Position numbers and translations under genes: made by a program. Shown here piece after piece: positions 26,734 through 34,556 of a stretch of 39,345 nucleotides of DNA. The notes under the pieces were generated by a model, which was not told the DNA's origin, did no database searches, and worked only from the letters and a program-made list of their open reading frames with translations. How positions within the stretch are numbered: the stretch's first letter is position 1; each line of letters begins with the position of its first letter. Source of the stretch: Gloeomargarita sp. SKYB120 (lineage in GTDB: Bacteria; Cyanobacteriota; Cyanobacteriia; Gloeomargaritales; Gloeomargaritaceae); NCBI GenBank assembly GCA_025062155.1, contig JANXAM010000016.1, forward strand, positions 1 to 39,345. Reading direction: 5' to 3'.

Positions 26734-27855
26734 CTAACCCTGGCGTATCCCCCGGTACTGCATCTGCCGGCGCAGGGCAAACTTGCGGGTGAGATGGGGA
26801 ATATCGCCCCGGTGCCCGACCACAATAAGCGTATCCCCCGCCTGGATAACCGTGTGCCGGTCAGGATCTTTGATCAACGTGCCATCAGCTCGGCGCAGCG
26901 CCACCACAATAAACGCCCGGTCCCCCCGCACTTCCACATCGGCAACGGTTTGATTCACCAGCGCGCAGTTTTCCGGCACCAGCAGTTCATCCATGCGCAG
27001 GTGAATTTCCCCCAAGACTTCGTTAATCGTGCTCCGACCATCATTGCGGTCGAAAAAATCCAGCGTGGCCGGGTGGGTAATCAAATAGGCCAAGCGCAAC
27101 GCCCCGATGGTGGCCGGCAACACTACATGGTCTGCCCCTGCTAGACGGAGCTTGCGTTCGGTGGCTGGAAATTCCCCCCGCGCCAGGATGGTCAACTTCG
27201 GGTTTAATCCCCGCGCCGTCAGCGTCACAAACACATTCAGCGCGTCATCCGGCAAGACGGTAGCCAACGCCCGCGCCCGCTGCACCCCCACCCAAATCAA
27301 CGTTTCTTCATCTTCAGCATTACCCAAATGCGCCAGATAGCCGTGTTCTGTGGCTTCACGGATCCGTTCTTCGTTGTAATCCACGATGATTAGGGGCAAA
27401 CCTGACCCGCGCACCCGTTGCGCCAGAATCTGTCCCATGCGCCCGTAGCCACAGATGATCACGTGGTCCGTGAGTTCCATAATTTTCTGGTTCATACGTT
27501 GCGACTCCAAGACTTGCTGAATTTCGCCTTCGGTGACAAATTGCACCAGGGCGCCGATCATCCCCACCACCGTCACGCTGCCCAGGATAATCATCAGCAT
27601 AGTAAAAAGCCGTAATGTTGGTGTATTGATAGGCCGCACTTCCCCGTACCCAATCCCAAAAATGGTAATCACCACCATGTACAGGGCATCCAGCAGGGGC
27701 CAGCCTGCGAGCAGCCAGTAGCCCAGCACCCCTACCACCAGCAATCCCACAAACGCCAGCACAAAAAATATCAGGTTGCGTAACCCTGGCGACACCCACC
27801 AGTGTTCCCGCACGAAACGGGGGTTCATGAGCGTGGTCAGGGAGCGACGTGGCAT
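26734..27855 (-). CDS. Two-helix K+ channel with RCK (TrkA-N/TrkA-C) domains
   Basis: The 373-residue protein has two membrane helices near 28-50 and 82-105 flanking a pore loop with ITIFGIGYGEVRP near 63-75. The filter core GYG is kept, but the canonical TVGYGD is here extended and ends in Glu. The Rossmann domain begins VIICGYGRMGQILAQRV near 132, with the nucleotide-binding GxGxxG, and a TrkA-C-like domain follows from about 285 to the end. Such channels are tetrameric and gated by ligand binding to the RCK ring; ion choice is inferred from family. ATG 27855 has GGGGGA 7 bases upstream. Confidence 0.92.
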   Translation of the reverse strand: MPRRSLTTLMNPRFVREHWWVSPGLRNLIFFVLAFVGLLVVGVLGYWLLAGWPLLDALYMVVITIFGIGYGEVRPINTPTLRLFTMLMIILGSVTVVGMIGALVQFVTEGEIQQVLESQRMNQKIMELTDHVIICGYGRMGQILAQRVRGSGLPLIIVDYNEERIREATEHGYLAHLGNAEDEETLIWVGVQRARALATVLPDDALNVFVTLTARGLNPKLTILARGEFPATERKLRLAGADHVVLPATIGALRLAYLITHPATLDFFDRNDGRSTINEVLGEIHLRMDELLVPENCALVNQTVADVEVRGDRAFIVVALRRADGTLIKDPDRHTVIQAGDTLIVVGHRGDIPHLTRKFALRRQMQYRGIRQG

Positions 27856-28014
27856 GAGCGTTCCCCCAAAGGCCTTTGCCTACGATGCTAACGACAAATT
27901 CCCTAGTGTTGACGGTTAGTTATCGCAGGTGTACCATTCACTAGTCGCTGGACAAAACTATTTAACTGATCAGGGTTAGTAACCACTGCTAAAACCGGTG
28001 GTCTAAAACACCCT

Positions 28015-28227
28015 TTAATCAAGGGGCGGCACCCATTCAAACAGTAAGCAACGGCTTTGCATATGGGGTGACCGTTGTTTCAGATAGAGTAACTCAATAC
28101 CCACGACATAGCCCTTCTCATCATAGTCCAGGATTCAGCCTGGTGCGACCTCTTCAGATGAATAGGCCGGTGTCTCATTTAGGTTGAGATAGAGCGCATT
28201 CGCTTGTTCATCAACTTTTAACTTCAT
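28015..28227 (-). pseudogene. DUF2283-type antitoxin-like gene with internal stop
   Basis: From ATG 28227 the frame reads MKLKVDEQANALYLNLNETP and continues with SSEEVAPG, a TGA at 28135-28137, then ILDYDEKGYVVGIELLYLKQ, ending at TAA 28015-28017. The two halves join in one frame and together make a 70-codon protein of the DUF2283 pattern (LxxDxDxxGxVVGIEL). One in-frame stop therefore breaks an otherwise whole gene. A strong AGGAGG lies 8 bases before the ATG. DUF2283 genes commonly follow DUF4258 genes, and here the two would have overlapped as TGATG. It is probably inactive unless the stop is read through. Confidence 0.75.
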
Positions 28228-28571
28228 CAGAGCTTCCTCCTACGATCAAAAAAGCAGTGACGACATGGGGTGGCTGCTTCCGCCTATTAACAATGACCCG
28301 TAAAGTGCGATTACCAAACTCTGGAATAGGTGCTATAGCAAAAAACATTTGAGCTGGCGTGTTTGAGCAGCGGGCAAGGCAAAAGCGTCAAGGCCTCTAG
28401 TTGTAGCTCATGCCAAACATTGTGTGCTTAGCTATAGGCGGTGTTCAAGGTCTGCACAACAGCATCATCCTCTACTTGTTCAGGATAAAACAAAACCCGT
28501 TCTAGCCACTCTAGAGCAATTTGCCGCTTAACCAGAACGTCACGCGCGGGTCGAGTGAGAACGTAGTTCAT
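28227..28571 (-). pseudogene. DUF4258-type toxin-like gene, split by a small inserted element and frameshifts
   Basis: The 5' part from ATG 28571 encodes MNYVLTRPARDVLVKRQIAL and EWLERVLFYPEQVEDD, then about QTLN, before running into an inserted element and a stop. The 3' part resumes after the element at about 28333 with APIPEFGNRTLRVIVNRRKQ and HVVTAF. Adding one T to the six-T run at 28245-28250 restores FFDRRRKL and a TGA overlapping the DUF2283 ATG. The join at the element also needs one more C to give LNHRLAPIPEF, the usual family order. The lesions are thus an insertion and two single-base losses. DUF4258 proteins are RelE-like or toxin-like by prediction. Confidence 0.75.
28336..28434 (-). 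mobile_element. MITE-like element inserted in the DUF4258 gene
   Basis: This 99-base segment has ends that read TAGC...GCTA and is flanked on both sides by TA (28334-28335 and 28435-28436), so each border reads TATAGC or its complement. It interrupts the DUF4258 frame exactly between LN(H)R and APIPEF. It encodes no protein. The ends share further weak inverted similarity (CATTTGAGCT versus the complement of AGCTCATGCCAAACATTG). A TA duplication would fit mobilisation by an IS630/Tc1-mariner-type transposase, which is inference. Confidence 0.55.
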
Positions 28572-28643
28572 TACAGCTAAGCCACTTCCAGCGGTGGGAC
28601 TTTGCCCTGCGACCCTAAGAACTGACAACTGTACTCAGCTATA
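28572..28643 (-). mobile_element. Second small inverted-repeat element, next to the DUF4258 start
   Basis: The + strand begins TACAGCTAAGCCAC and the complement of the other end begins TATAGCTGAGTACAG, an imperfect terminal inverted repeat related to the end TATAGCTAAGCACAC of the neighbouring element. The 72-base unit is non-coding and contains a short internal hairpin (CCACTTCCAGCGGTGG). It abuts the ATG at 28571, so it replaces or displaces the native ribosome binding site. It continues into TATAGCAATAGC, which may be the end of another copy. Confidence 0.4.
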
Positions 28644-28652
28644 GCAATAGCT

Positions 28653-29702
28653 TTATCGCACGCTCCGGCGGTCATAAATTTTCCACGTATCTTCCACGCG
28701 CCGCAGGTCAAACCGGTACGTGTCACGGTCAATTTTGCGCTGGCGTAAACGGCCCCGGCGATACATGCTCAATTCCTCTTGAACCGCGACATCTAGGATC
28801 ATCCGGTCGGGCGTAGAACTGAGCACGCGCAGCAGGCGGATTTGTTTATCGCCATAGCGATAATACACCTGGTTTTTGCGCAGCCAATCCACCGAGCCGT
28901 TGGGTTTGGAGACATCATGCCAGGCCGGTCCTGTGAGAAAATTTGCCGCCAAATCCAGGTCGTAAGGGGGTGCAAAAATGGTCTTTTTCGCTTCCAACCA
29001 GGCCTCAATTAGCGCTAGAGCTTCCTGCTCCGTCAATACGGATGGGGGACTGGGCGCTACAGCAACCTTACTCCCACCACCACCGCTGGCTGGCGTTGGG
29101 GTTGCTACTGGCTGCGTCCCTTGGTCTGACGGCGCTGAACTGGGTCGTGACAGCACAAACAGAATGGCTCCTCCACCGACAATGACCCCTAAACTCAAGC
29201 CCAAGATGAGCAAGAGCACCCCCTGGGAAGGACGGGCATCCGGTTGGGGGCGAGTTGCCAAAACTGGCATCACTTCTGTTGGCGCCAAGGCTGCTGGAGC
29301 CAAGACCGCTAGCACTTGTCCTGCATGAAGAAACTCCCCAGCCAGCATCCGCTGCAGCGTTTGTTTGAGTAAGGGCGTCACACCCGCCGGACACAGGTCT
29401 TGCCAGGACGCATCCACTTTGGTTGGGGGATAACCCGTCAACAAGGTGATTGCCGCCCGCGCCAGGGCCACCACATCCTGTTGGGGTGTAGCTGTCGGGG
29501 AAATACGGGTTGGCGGCGCTAGGAAACACCCCTGGCTGGTTTGGTGAATGGTGGATAAATTCACGTTTCCATGGGCCTGCTGGCGGTCATGATAGGACTG
29601 GAGTTGCGCGAGAACTTGCTGCAACAGCGTCGTAACCTGGGATTCGCTCAAGGGTTGCCCGTCCCGCTCCAAGAGAATTTGCCGGTAGGAAATGGCCGCC
29701 AC
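28653..29702 (-). CDS. Membrane protein with degenerate kinase-like N-terminus and C-terminal IMS (DUF4101) domain
   Basis: This is a protein of about 349 residues if started at GTG 29702; the open frame reaches back to 29780 inside mtnP. Residues about 1-135 resemble the C-lobe of a bacterial Ser/Thr kinase: LLQQVLAQLQSYHDRQQAHG, with the HRD position reading HGN, then DVVALARAAITLLTGYPP and LLKQTLQRMLA. There is no ATP-binding lobe, so no kinase activity is expected. A membrane helix lies near 160-183, then a Ser/Gly/Pro linker. From about 225 comes a domain with ALIEAWLEAKKTIFAPPYDL, WLRKNQVYYRYGDKQI and VEDTWKIYDRRS, typical of the IMS/DUF4101 domain of ARC6/Ftn2-like division proteins. 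Function is unknown. Confidence 0.75.
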   Translation of the reverse strand: MAAISYRQILLERDGQPLSESQVTTLLQQVLAQLQSYHDRQQAHGNVNLSTIHQTSQGCFLAPPTRISPTATPQQDVVALARAAITLLTGYPPTKVDASWQDLCPAGVTPLLKQTLQRMLAGEFLHAGQVLAVLAPAALAPTEVMPVLATRPQPDARPSQGVLLLILGLSLGVIVGGGAILFVLSRPSSAPSDQGTQPVATPTPASGGGGSKVAVAPSPPSVLTEQEALALIEAWLEAKKTIFAPPYDLDLAANFLTGPAWHDVSKPNGSVDWLRKNQVYYRYGDKQIRLLRVLSSTPDRMILDVAVQEELSMYRRGRLRQRKIDRDTYRFDLRRVEDTWKIYDRRSVR

Positions 29703-29736
29703 CGCCCGACGTACCCGTGACTCCCCTTCTCCCAGT

Positions 29737-30621
29737 TTAACCGGGCAAATAGCGGGCCAATAAAGGACGCAATTTCTCAATCGTCGCCGCCGGCACCTTA
29801 TCCAGGGGGGTCAAAATCGCGTTTTTCAACGCCCGGTGCGCTTTGGATGCGGGGGGCGATTGGGCAATGCGCCGCACTGCTTCCCGAATTACCGCCTGGG
29901 CATTGGTCACATTTTGCTGCAGGTTGGCAATGACCATCTCCACGGACACGCTGGCGTGCTCCGGATGCCAACAGTCGTAATCAGTAGCCAGCGCCAACGT
30001 TGCATAGGCAATCTCTGCTTCGCGGGCGAGCTTGGCTTCCGGCAAGTTGGTCATGCCGATGACGGTGGCCCCCCACTGGCGATAGAGTTCCGATTCGGCG
30101 CGGGTGGAAAAGGCCGGCCCTTCAATGCACACATACGTCCCGCGCGGATGCACCGTCACCCCTGGCAGGTTCAACGCTTGGATAGCGTCCACCAGGACTT
30201 GGGCCAGCGCCGGGCACACGGGCTGTTCAAAGGTGATATGGGCGACAATCCCCTCGCCAAAAAACGTGGAAATCCGGTTGCGCGTGCGGTCAATGAACTG
30301 ATCCACCACCACCAAATCCAGGGGTTTGACTGATTCCTGTAACGACCCCACTGCCGACACCGAAATGATGTATTCCACCCCCAGTAATTTCATGGCGTAG
30401 ATATTGGCGCGGGCAGGCAATTCCGTCGGCAACAGATGGTGATGACGGCCATGACGCGCCAGAAAGGCCACCGGTGTCCCGTCCAACTTCCCAATCAAAA
30501 ACGCATCCGATGGGTCGCCAAACGGGGTCGGGATGTGATGTTCCTCCACATCGGTGAGGGCTTCCATCTGGTACAACCCGCTACCGCCGATGATGCCAAT
30601 CTTGACCTGGGGAAGCGCCAT
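29737..30621 (-). CDS. mtnP: S-methyl-5'-thioadenosine phosphorylase
   Basis: This enzyme cleaves methylthioadenosine with phosphate, giving adenine and methylthioribose-1-phosphate for methionine salvage. From ATG 30621 it is 294 residues; a TTG six codons upstream is less likely. It has [11 protein letters not shown] at the start, the phosphate/substrate motif [20 protein letters not shown] near 55-74, [13 protein letters not shown] near 170 and [20 protein letters not shown] near 192 with DYDCW after. The Asp/Cys pattern and length favour MTAP over purine nucleoside phosphorylase. No other salvage-pathway gene is in view. The IMS-domain gene follows closely on the same strand. Confidence 0.94.
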   Translation of the reverse strand: MALPQVKIGIIGGSGLYQMEALTDVEEHHIPTPFGDPSDAFLIGKLDGTPVAFLARHGRHHHLLPTELPARANIYAMKLLGVEYIISVSAVGSLQESVKPLDLVVVDQFIDRTRNRISTFFGEGIVAHITFEQPVCPALAQVLVDAIQALNLPGVTVHPRGTYVCIEGPAFSTRAESELYRQWGATVIGMTNLPEAKLAREAEIAYATLALATDYDCWHPEHASVSVEMVIANLQQNVTNAQAVIREAVRRIAQSPPASKAHRALKNAILTPLDKVPAATIEKLRPLLARYLPG

Positions 30622-30728
30622 AGGTTTTGCCTGGGACAATTTGGTTGTACTGTAGCACGGCTTGGGGAACTCTGAACGGCTCCGCCCGTCTCAGTAGCCA
30701 GTATTGCGCTCAAGGTTTCACAACCGTG

Positions 30729-31076
30729 ATGGATATATTTTTGTTGCCAGTCCTGCTAGGGCTGGTGGTGGTCATTCCTGTCGTGCGTCCAATGGCGGTG
30801 CCCCAGTCGCTCATGTCGGCAGAACTCAACCTGACACCGACCCAGCAACAGCGGCTTCAGGAAATTCACACCCGCGCCCAGGATAACGCTTTAGCCCTGC
30901 TCACGCCCGACCAGCAAGCCCAGTGGACGCCCGACAGCCTCTGGCAGAACACCTCGCATCTCGACTTGACCCCGGAACAGCGCCGACAACTAGCGGCTTT
31001 ACGCCTGCGCACCCTGAGTCAGATGTACCAGGTGCTTACTCCCGCCCAGCGGCAACAGTGGCAGGCGCAGCGTTAG
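30729..31076 (+). CDS. Small exported LTxxQ (Spy/CpxP-like) protein
   Basis: This 115-residue protein has an N-terminal hydrophobic segment (DIFLLPVLLGLVVVIPVV), likely a signal peptide or anchor. The mature part is helical and carries repeated motifs LNLTPTQQQRLQEI, LDLTPEQRRQLAAL and VLTPAQRQQWQ. These LTPxQ repeats resemble the Spy/CpxP family of periplasmic chaperones and envelope-stress sensors, though this protein is short. The start at ATG 30729 is chosen from the signal segment; no strong ribosome binding site is seen. Its last 41 bases overlap the convergent membrane-protein gene. Confidence 0.7.
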   Translation: MDIFLLPVLLGLVVVIPVVRPMAVPQSLMSAELNLTPTQQQRLQEIHTRAQDNALALLTPDQQAQWTPDSLWQNTSHLDLTPEQRRQLAALRLRTLSQMYQVLTPAQRQQWQAQR

Positions 31077-31704
31077 GCAACCCCGGTCGCAACGTTAGAT
31101 ACAAGGCGGCACCCACCGCAGGTAGTAGCATCAGCGCTAACCACCCTCGGTGCGTAAGACCCCGGCGTTGTAGGTCATCCCAGGCCGCCACTGGAAACAA
31201 CAGCCACAGCAGGGTGAAATCCAAACTCATTACGTGGATAAACCGGTTGGTTTGAAACGCATCCCACCAGTCCGCCCAGCTCCCCTGTGCCAGACCATAC
31301 AGCAGCAAGCCCAGCGACAATAGCAACCACACCCCGCCCACGATACGGCTGTTCCAAACGCGCAACAGGAGCGATTCCGACCCTTGCCAGCGGGGAAACG
31401 GGCGGCGCAACGCCAAGTAGGGCAATAGGGCAAACGCGCCCACCGCAAACGACAGCGTGACAAACGGCCAGGCCGGAATTTTTTGCCCACGTCCATCCGT
31501 GAGCAACACACTGGCGTACATGCCCGGCCACACCCCCATGAGATTGAACAGGGCCACCACCAGGGGATTCACGCCTTCCACCTGAAACTGAATCAAACGC
31601 TGGATGAATTCCCACGTATCGGGTTGCGGCGGCGGCGCTCCCAGAAATGCATAGCTCACAAACCCCAGCCACAACAGCCCTAATCCCAGTTGTTGCCAGC
31701 GCAT
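31036..31704 (-). CDS. Conserved polytopic membrane protein of unknown function
   Basis: This is a 222-residue protein with about six predicted membrane helices. Conserved-looking segments are FNLMGVWPGMYASVLLTDGR near 53-72, KIPAWPFVTLSFAVGAFALL near 75-94 and VMSLDFTLLWLLFPVAAWDD near 156-175. I recall similar proteins in cyanobacteria and plastid-bearing eukaryotes, but no function. ATG 31704 has AAGGGG 9 bases upstream; the longer frame to 31788 was not used. The gene is divergent from the DUF4855-like gene and converges with the LTxxQ gene, overlapping by 41 bases. Confidence 0.8.
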   Translation of the reverse strand: MRWQQLGLGLLWLGFVSYAFLGAPPPQPDTWEFIQRLIQFQVEGVNPLVVALFNLMGVWPGMYASVLLTDGRGQKIPAWPFVTLSFAVGAFALLPYLALRRPFPRWQGSESLLLRVWNSRIVGGVWLLLSLGLLLYGLAQGSWADWWDAFQTNRFIHVMSLDFTLLWLLFPVAAWDDLQRRGLTHRGWLALMLLPAVGAALYLTLRPGLPNAAPATVAAGRE

Positions 31705-31786
31705 CGCGGTATCCCCTTGACCGTCTCTAACGTAGCACAAGGATTTCCAGTAACATAAAGAACCTACAGCGCTTGCGAGTGACCCC

Positions 31787-32872
31787 ATGCCCTACTTCCC
31801 CCCGCGCCAGACCACGTACAACTATTTGCAGCATCTTGTCTTGATGTACGGTCATGCCAGTCAACCCTGGACCATAGCCGATTTACAGTTTTATGTCGCC
31901 CATCAATCCCCTAGCGGCGTCTGGCACGATTGGTTGTTTGATTCCTTTTTGTTCTTGAATATCACCAGCCGCAATGGCCGGGATTATCGCGCCGATATTA
32001 ATGTGGGTACGACCATGAGTGGGGAAGGGGATTTTTTTGCCGTGTGTTCCCCCCAACCCGCCGGCGTCCAAGAGTGGGAAGAACTCCTGGATTTTTACGC
32101 CGCTACCTTGCGCACCCTAGACCAAACCATTGCCGAATTGCTCCCCCATATCCCCACCCCTTTACCCCACAAGCGCAATGCCGTTTTGATGATTCCCTAT
32201 CCCCACATTACCCAGACTGATTTTGGCTACCAGGGCTGGAATTTTTCCACCCAAGGGCAGAATCTCGACCGTGCCACCCGTCAGCGTCTAGCGGCTTGCC
32301 AATGGTTTATCAGTGAACTCCAAAAACGCTTGCCCCGTCTCAATTACGTCCATATTTTGGGGATGTATTGGATGTTTGAAACCGTGTTTCGTTGCTGGGA
32401 TGTGGACGACCACTGGTTGCTCAAAGAACTACGCCGGTTTATTCATCAGATGGGGTGGGCCTTTTTCTGGATTCCCTTCTACAGCACCTACAACATTCAC
32501 CTGCTGGATGATTACCAAAACTATTACTTTGACGTGGCCTTTTTGCAACCCAATTACATGTTTTATCAACGGGGGGTGAATCTGGCCCAAGCCGCCCAAG
32601 CTGCCCAGCAACGGGGAGCCGGTATTGAAATGGAATACTACCTGGAACTGGATGAACCCATTGCCGTGCAGGGCGAACGCCAGCGGCGCTTTCGGGAATA
32701 TCTCAACGGGGGCGTTCTCTACGGCTACATGACCGAATCGGCCTGCGCGTACTTTCTCGGGCAACGGTCACTAGAGCGCATGGCGGTGCATGACGACCCC
32801 CAAGAGCGGGAATTTTACCAAGATATTTATGATTTTTTACGGGGCACCTACACGCCGAAACCGCTACCTTAA
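31787..32872 (+). CDS. DUF4855-like protein, possible glycoside-hydrolase-type barrel
   Basis: This 361-residue protein lacks a signal peptide. It has WLFDSFLFLNITSRNGRDY near 49-67, MIPYPHITQTDFG near 136, LNYVHILGMYWMFET near 187, FFWIPFYSTYNIHLLDDYQN near 227-246 and FDVAFLQPNYMFYQRGVN near 249. IEMEYYLELDEP follows near 281. The spacing of WIPxY, FDxxFLQPNY and a late GIEME matches my memory of DUF4855, a family thought to adopt a TIM-barrel fold like glycoside hydrolases; no activity is established. Candidate acid residues are the Glu in EMEYY and the Asp in FDVAF. ATG 31787 is preceded by GCGAG. The DUF6464-like gene follows at 25 bases. Confidence 0.7.
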   Translation: MPYFPPRQTTYNYLQHLVLMYGHASQPWTIADLQFYVAHQSPSGVWHDWLFDSFLFLNITSRNGRDYRADINVGTTMSGEGDFFAVCSPQPAGVQEWEELLDFYAATLRTLDQTIAELLPHIPTPLPHKRNAVLMIPYPHITQTDFGYQGWNFSTQGQNLDRATRQRLAACQWFISELQKRLPRLNYVHILGMYWMFETVFRCWDVDDHWLLKELRRFIHQMGWAFFWIPFYSTYNIHLLDDYQNYYFDVAFLQPNYMFYQRGVNLAQAAQAAQQRGAGIEMEYYLELDEPIAVQGERQRRFREYLNGGVLYGYMTESACAYFLGQRSLERMAVHDDPQEREFYQDIYDFLRGTYTPKPLP

Positions 32873-32897
32873 ATGTGAGGGGATTGACCGATGCACC

Positions 32898-33278
32898 ATG
32901 CCGCCCGAAACCGTACCCACCGAAATCCTGCTCAACCCTTCCACGGAACCCCTGGGGGAGTTTCTGTTGCCCAACCAACCCCAACCGGGTCACGCGGTGG
33001 AAGTCAACGGCCAGCTCTATACGGTTTTGGAACGCCGCCATCGCTACCAATACCGGGGAGGACGCTACCAACTCCACAAAATGGCTCTGCTGGTGCAAAT
33101 CGCGCATCCCGACCGCAACCGCTGGCGGGGCAAATGGATCATTGGCGATGGACGCTGTAAATACAATGCCCTATCAGAATTGATACGCTGTGCTGTAAAT
33201 CCCTTGGGGCCATGCCAAGGCTGTGCGAGTTTTGAGCCGGCTTCCGGTACAATCGCAGATGGCGCGTCGGGCAAATAA
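32898..33278 (+). CDS. Conserved cyanobacterial protein (DUF6464-like)
   Basis: This is a 126-residue protein from ATG 32898. Motifs are LGEFLLPNQPQPGHAVEVNG, the strongly basic YTVLERRHRYQYRGGRYQLH near 37-56, and a C-terminal cysteine group RCAVNPLGPCQGCASFEP near 97-114, with a further Cys in GDGRCKYNALSE. The cysteines could bind a metal. I believe this is the cyanobacterial family DUF6464, unknown function; the name is from memory. serS starts 6 bases after the stop without its own clear ribosome binding site, so the two may be translationally linked. Confidence 0.7.
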   Translation: MPPETVPTEILLNPSTEPLGEFLLPNQPQPGHAVEVNGQLYTVLERRHRYQYRGGRYQLHKMALLVQIAHPDRNRWRGKWIIGDGRCKYNALSELIRCAVNPLGPCQGCASFEPASGTIADGASGK

Positions 33279-33284
33279 ATTGCG

Positions 33285-34556
33285 GTGTTAGATATTAGAT
33301 TGATTCGGGAGCAGCCGGAACAGGTGGCGGCGCGGTTGGCGACCCGTCAGGTAGATATTGATTTGCAACCCATCCTAGCGTTGGACGCCCAGGTGCGCCA
33401 GCGGGAAAAGCAGCGGTCCCAGCTCCAGGCCGAAAGCAATGAGATTGGCAAGCAGGTGGGGCAACTGATGCGCCAGGGGGCTGACCCAGAAACGGTGGCG
33501 AAACTGCGGGAGCGGGGGCAAGAAATTAAACATATCCTGGCAACGCTAGAGCAAGAAGAACGGGAACTGCGACACCAACTGCAGGAATGGCTTTTGCAAT
33601 TGCCGAATTTACCTGCGCCAGATGTGCCCGTCGGGAGTGATGAAACGGCGAATGTGGAATGTTATCGCTGGGGGGATGAATACAAACCAAAAACCGACGT
33701 GTTGCCCCACTGGGAAATTGCGGAGAAATTGGGGATTTTGGAGACGGAACGAGCCACTAAAATTGCCCAGAGCCGGTTTGTGACCCTGTGGGGGGCGGGA
33801 GCGGAACTGGAGCGGGCCTTGATTCAATGGATGCTGGCGCAACATATCGCGCGGGGCTATGTGGAAGTTTTGCCGCCTTTTTTGGTCAACAGTCAAGCAC
33901 TCACTGGCACGGGTCAATTGCCCAAATTTGCCCAGGAAAGTTTTGCTTGTCGGGATGACGATTTGTGGCTGATTCCTACGGCGGAAGTCCCTGTCACTAA
34001 TCTCTACCGGGATGAAATTTTAAGCGCTGAACAATTGCCGATTTATCACTGTTCCTGGACGCCTTGTTTTCGCCGGGAAGCCGGAAGTTATGGCCGGGAT
34101 ACGCGGGGACTCATTCGCCTGCACCAGTTCAATAAGGTAGAGCTGGTCAAAATTGTGCGTCCCGAAACATCTCCCCAGGAACATGAGCAATTGGTGCGGG
34201 ATGCGGCGGTGTTATTGGAAGCGCTGAAATTGCCTTACCGGGTGGTGGAATTGTGTACGGGAGATTTGGGGTTTGGGGCGCAAAAGTGCTTTGATTTGGA
34301 GGTGTGGTTGCCGTCGCAGAACATGTACCGGGAAATTTCCAGTTGCTCCAACTTTGGCGATTTCCAGGCGCGGCGGGCAAGCATTCGCTACCGCGAACCA
34401 GGAAAAAAGGGAACGGAATTTGTGCATACGCTCAACGGTTCGGCGCTGGCGGTGGGACGGACCATGGCGGCGATTCTGGAACACTATCAACGTCCGGACG
34501 GTCGCATTCAAGTCCCAGAAGTGTTGCAACCGTTCTTGGGGCGAGACGTGCTATGA
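33285..34556 (+). CDS. serS: Seryl-tRNA synthetase
   Basis: This is a class II synthetase charging tRNA-Ser (and tRNA-Sec where present). The 423-residue protein opens with [20 protein letters not shown], then the long antiparallel coiled-coil arm to about residue 105 that grips the tRNA long variable arm. Motif 2 is [20 protein letters not shown] near 265-284, followed by [20 protein letters not shown] near 345-364. Motif 3 is [17 protein letters not shown] near 383. The start GTG 33285 lacks a good Shine-Dalgarno site. The stop overlaps the ATG of the following permease (ATGA), indicating coupling. Confidence 0.96.
   Translation: MLDIRLIREQPEQVAARLATRQVDIDLQPILALDAQVRQREKQRSQLQAESNEIGKQVGQLMRQGADPETVAKLRERGQEIKHILATLEQEERELRHQLQEWLLQLPNLPAPDVPVGSDETANVECYRWGDEYKPKTDVLPHWEIAEKLGILETERATKIAQSRFVTLWGAGAELERALIQWMLAQHIARGYVEVLPPFLVNSQALTGTGQLPKFAQESFACRDDDLWLIPTAEVPVTNLYRDEILSAEQLPIYHCSWTPCFRREAGSYGRDTRGLIRLHQFNKVELVKIVRPETSPQEHEQLVRDAAVLLEALKLPYRVVELCTGDLGFGAQKCFDLEVWLPSQNMYREISSCSNFGDFQARRASIRYREPGKKGTEFVHTLNGSALAVGRTMAAILEHYQRPDGRIQVPEVLQPFLGRDVL

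Noticed and set aside
27985-28014. A possible hairpin (ACCACTGCTAAAACCGGTGGT) downstream of the DUF2283 pseudogene as a terminator
   Set aside because: Only a five-pair stem with a long loop and no following T-run on the minus strand.
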